Source: Streptomyces koelreuteriae (GTDB lineage: Bacteria > Actinomycetota > Actinomycetes > Streptomycetales > Streptomycetaceae). From it: DNA of 64,000 bases. Both the position numbers and the translations under genes were made by a program. Numbering within the stretch: the first letter of the stretch is position 1; the number at the start of each line of letters is the position of its first letter. Below are positions 62,301-64,000 of this stretch, one piece after another. The stretch lies in contig NZ_CP075896.1 in the NCBI RefSeq assembly GCF_018604545.1, positions 682,001-746,000 on the forward strand. Direction: 5' to 3'. The notes below the pieces were generated by a model. The model worked only from the letters and a program-made list of their open reading frames with translations, did no database searches and had not been told where the DNA came from.

Positions 62301-64000
62301 TCAGGTCAGATGCCAGACGGCGGGGGTGCGCTGATCGGGCGGGTACTGCGCGAGCCGGCCGTCGTCCGTCACGCTCACCGTCATCCGGGTGATGGCGTTG
62401 ACGAGCCGGTGGCCGCCACCGCCGGCCGGCTCCAGCTCCCAGCGCTGGAGGGTGGCGGCGGGATCGCAGATCTGCGGCGTCACCTCGACGCCCGGCTGGA
62501 GGGGCACGTTGAGCGTGAGCTTCCCGCCCCGCACCTCCAGACAGCCGTCCTGGGTCCGCAGGGTGACGTAGCCGTCGGCCGTGCGCCGGAGGGAGGCGGT
62601 GAACGACCGGCCGGCTGTCCGGAACGTGTACGTCCCGTCCGCGACCGCCACCCGGGTCAGATCCCGGAAGCCGGGCGCGTGACCCACGGCCGTACCGCGG
62701 GCGGTGAACCCGGCGTACGTGGCGTCGGGATGCGGATCGCCCCAGGTGGCCTGCGCGATGTGCCGCAGGGCCGGCCACAGGGCGACGGCGACCTCGTTCT
62801 CGGTCTCCCCGCGGCCGTTGTCGGGCCAGAGGCTGATCTTCGCTCCGGTGATGCCTTCGCTGGAGGTCAGCTTCTCGCCCTCGAAGCTGCGCGGGTCCCA
62901 GGACTGGTCGTACAGCGCCTCGGTGTCGGTGTGGAAGCCGCCGCGGACGAGGTAGAGCGCGTAGGCCGCGTTCATCAACGGATAGCCCTGGGCGATGAGT
63001 TCGCTCGGCTTGACCGCCACGTTCAGCCAGTGCTCGACCGTCGTACCGGCCGCGACCGGCACGGTGTTGGCGCCGGTGAGCCCGTCGTTCCAGATGCGCA
63101 GCCGCTTGCCCCGGGAGTCCGCGTAGGCGTGGACGCGGTTGACGAAGTCGACGAACGCGTCCTGGGGTGTGGCGTGGGGGCCGTACTTCTCCCGCGCGTA
63201 CTTCAGGACCTGCGGGTACTTGGCGAAGTCGGAGCCGAGCATGTACTCGTCGGCGCCCATGTGCCAGTCCCGCCCGGGAAAGACCTCGGCGTACTCGTCC
63301 ATCAGGCTCTTGTAGTAGGCGAAGGCCTCGGGCCGGGTGATGTCCAGCCCGGAGGGCTGCTTGGTGCCGTCCGTGTCGGTGAGCTGGAGATCGGGGCGGT
63401 TCTCTATCCACGGGTCCATATGGCCCGGGGAGTTGATCTCGGGAATGATCTCGACGTGGTACTTCTCGCCGAGCGCGACCAGTCGGCGGATCTCGTCCTT
63501 GGTGTAGTAGCCCCAGGTGTTGGCCTCGGGGTGGGCGTCGCTCTTCACCTTCAGTTCGAGGAGCAGCTGGTTGAGCTTGTGGTACGCCATCTCGCGCACC
63601 AGGTTCTCCAGCCAGGGCAGCGAGACATGGACGTAGCAGGCGCAGACGCCGACGCCCCGTTCCCTGTAGCGCGGCACGTCGACGGTGCGTCCGGCGGGGA
63701 CCCGGTCGCCCTGGGCGAGGAGCTGGAGGAGGGTCCGGGTGCCGTAGAAGGCGCCGGTCTCGGTCGCGCCGGTCACCGACAGCCGTCGGCCCGCGTGGAG
63801 TTCGTAGCCCTCCGTGCCGAGCGAGGATCGGCCGGGCCGGATGTCGATAACGATGTCACCGGCCCGGGCGGCTCCCCCTACGACGGGGACCGTGCCGTGT
63901 CCGGCCGTCCGGAGGTCGGCGGCAAGGGTGCCGGCGACCCGGCGCTCGGCGCCGGTGCCGGTGCCGGCGACCAGGCGGGTGCCCCGGCCGTAGGTGTAAC
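62301..64000 (-). CDS. GH20 beta-N-acetylhexosaminidase, 5' part missing
   Basis: The frame is open to the right edge, so the N-terminus and signal peptide are not seen; 566 codons are visible. A GH20b domain (GTEGYELHAGRRLSVTG, then GAFYGTRTLLQLL) precedes the barrel. The catalytic Asp-Glu pair is in WHMGADEYM (codons at 63246-63251), preceded by EIIPEINSPGHMD; GGDE is replaced by GADE. A C-terminal ricin/actin-crosslinking-like beta-trefoil (CLEVRGGKL, LQRWELEPA) follows. It removes terminal GlcNAc or GalNAc; it likely trims complex N-glycans together with the GH29. Confidence 0.87.
   Translation of the reverse strand, partial: YTYGRGTRLVAGTGTGAERRVAGTLAADLRTAGHGTVPVVGGAARAGDIVIDIRPGRSSLGTEGYELHAGRRLSVTGATETGAFYGTRTLLQLLAQGDRVPAGRTVDVPRYRERGVGVCACYVHVSLPWLENLVREMAYHKLNQLLLELKVKSDAHPEANTWGYYTKDEIRRLVALGEKYHVEIIPEINSPGHMDPWIENRPDLQLTDTDGTKQPSGLDITRPEAFAYYKSLMDEYAEVFPGRDWHMGADEYMLGSDFAKYPQVLKYAREKYGPHATPQDAFVDFVNRVHAYADSRGKRLRIWNDGLTGANTVPVAAGTTVEHWLNVAVKPSELIAQGYPLMNAAYALYLVRGGFHTDTEALYDQSWDPRSFEGEKLTSSEGITGAKISLWPDNGRGETENEVAVALWPALRHIAQATWGDPHPDATYAGFTARGTAVGHAPGFRDLTRVAVADGTYTFRTAGRSFTASLRRTADGYVTLRTQDGCLEVRGGKLTLNVPLQPGVEVTPQICDPAATLQRWELEPAGGGGHRLVNAITRMTVSVTDDGRLAQYPPDQRTPAVWHLT

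Overview
The window is about 70% GC, with codon use, GTG starts and gene families typical of Streptomyces (C-minus bL32 under a Zur-type site, RmdA-type c-di-GMP enzyme, DUF574 methyltransferase, LysX, class F sortase, SpoIIE-type phosphatases, DUF6777). The order sdhCAB-olsBA / LysR / rmdA / two-repeat lipoprotein / proline-rich protein resembles, from memory, the SCO0920-SCO0931 arm region of S. coelicolor; this could not be checked here. No rRNA, tRNA, CRISPR array, insertion sequence or prophage was seen.

Bases 1-9.5 kb hold a partial HAD phosphatase, a secreted PL9 pectate lyase, a DUF485/SSS carboxylate symporter pair, a Zur-type promoter with zinc-free rpmF, a nucleotidyltransferase, a luciferase-like oxidoreductase, a class II UvrA and a stand-alone AlaRS-like protein without editing domain. 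Bases 9.5-15.7 kb hold a three-subunit succinate dehydrogenase operon followed by ornithine-lipid genes olsB-olsA, divergent from a LysR gene. Bases 15.8-25 kb are envelope and signalling genes: a GGDEF/EAL protein with a methyltransferase, a two-repeat lipoprotein, a proline-rich protein, DUF4239, two membrane-tailed secreted proteins around a class F sortase, and a polysaccharide deacetylase. Bases 25-39.4 kb hold lysX, a universal stress protein, CapA, an ECF sigma / unknown / zinc anti-sigma trio, two SpoIIE-type phosphatases, a Fpg/Nei glycosylase, a DUF6777 lipoprotein and a lipase-maturation-factor protein.

Bases 39.4-64 kb form a glycan-scavenging island. First comes an L-fucose oxidation operon (CUT2 ABC importer, fuconate dehydratase, SDR, aldo/keto reductase, RhaM-type mutarotase, lactonase) beside a divergent FadR-type GntR regulator with TGGTC-n-GACCA operators. 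Then a LacI-controlled operon runs solute-binding protein, two permeases, GH5_18-like beta-mannosidase, Tat-exported GH85 endo-beta-N-acetylglucosaminidase and cytosolic GH38 alpha-mannosidase. Last come a lipoprotein hydrolase and a GH20 hexosaminidase / GH29 fucosidase pair running off the window.

Together these suggest a Streptomyces N-glycan utilisation system. Exported GH85 would release N-glycans from glycoproteins, the CUT1 importer would take up oligomannosides, and GH38 plus GH5_18 would finish them in the cytoplasm. GH20 and GH29 would trim GlcNAc and fucose outside, and the fuc operon would burn the fucose. The step after 2,4-diketo-3-deoxy-L-fuconate and the ABC ATPase for the CUT1 importer are not in the window.
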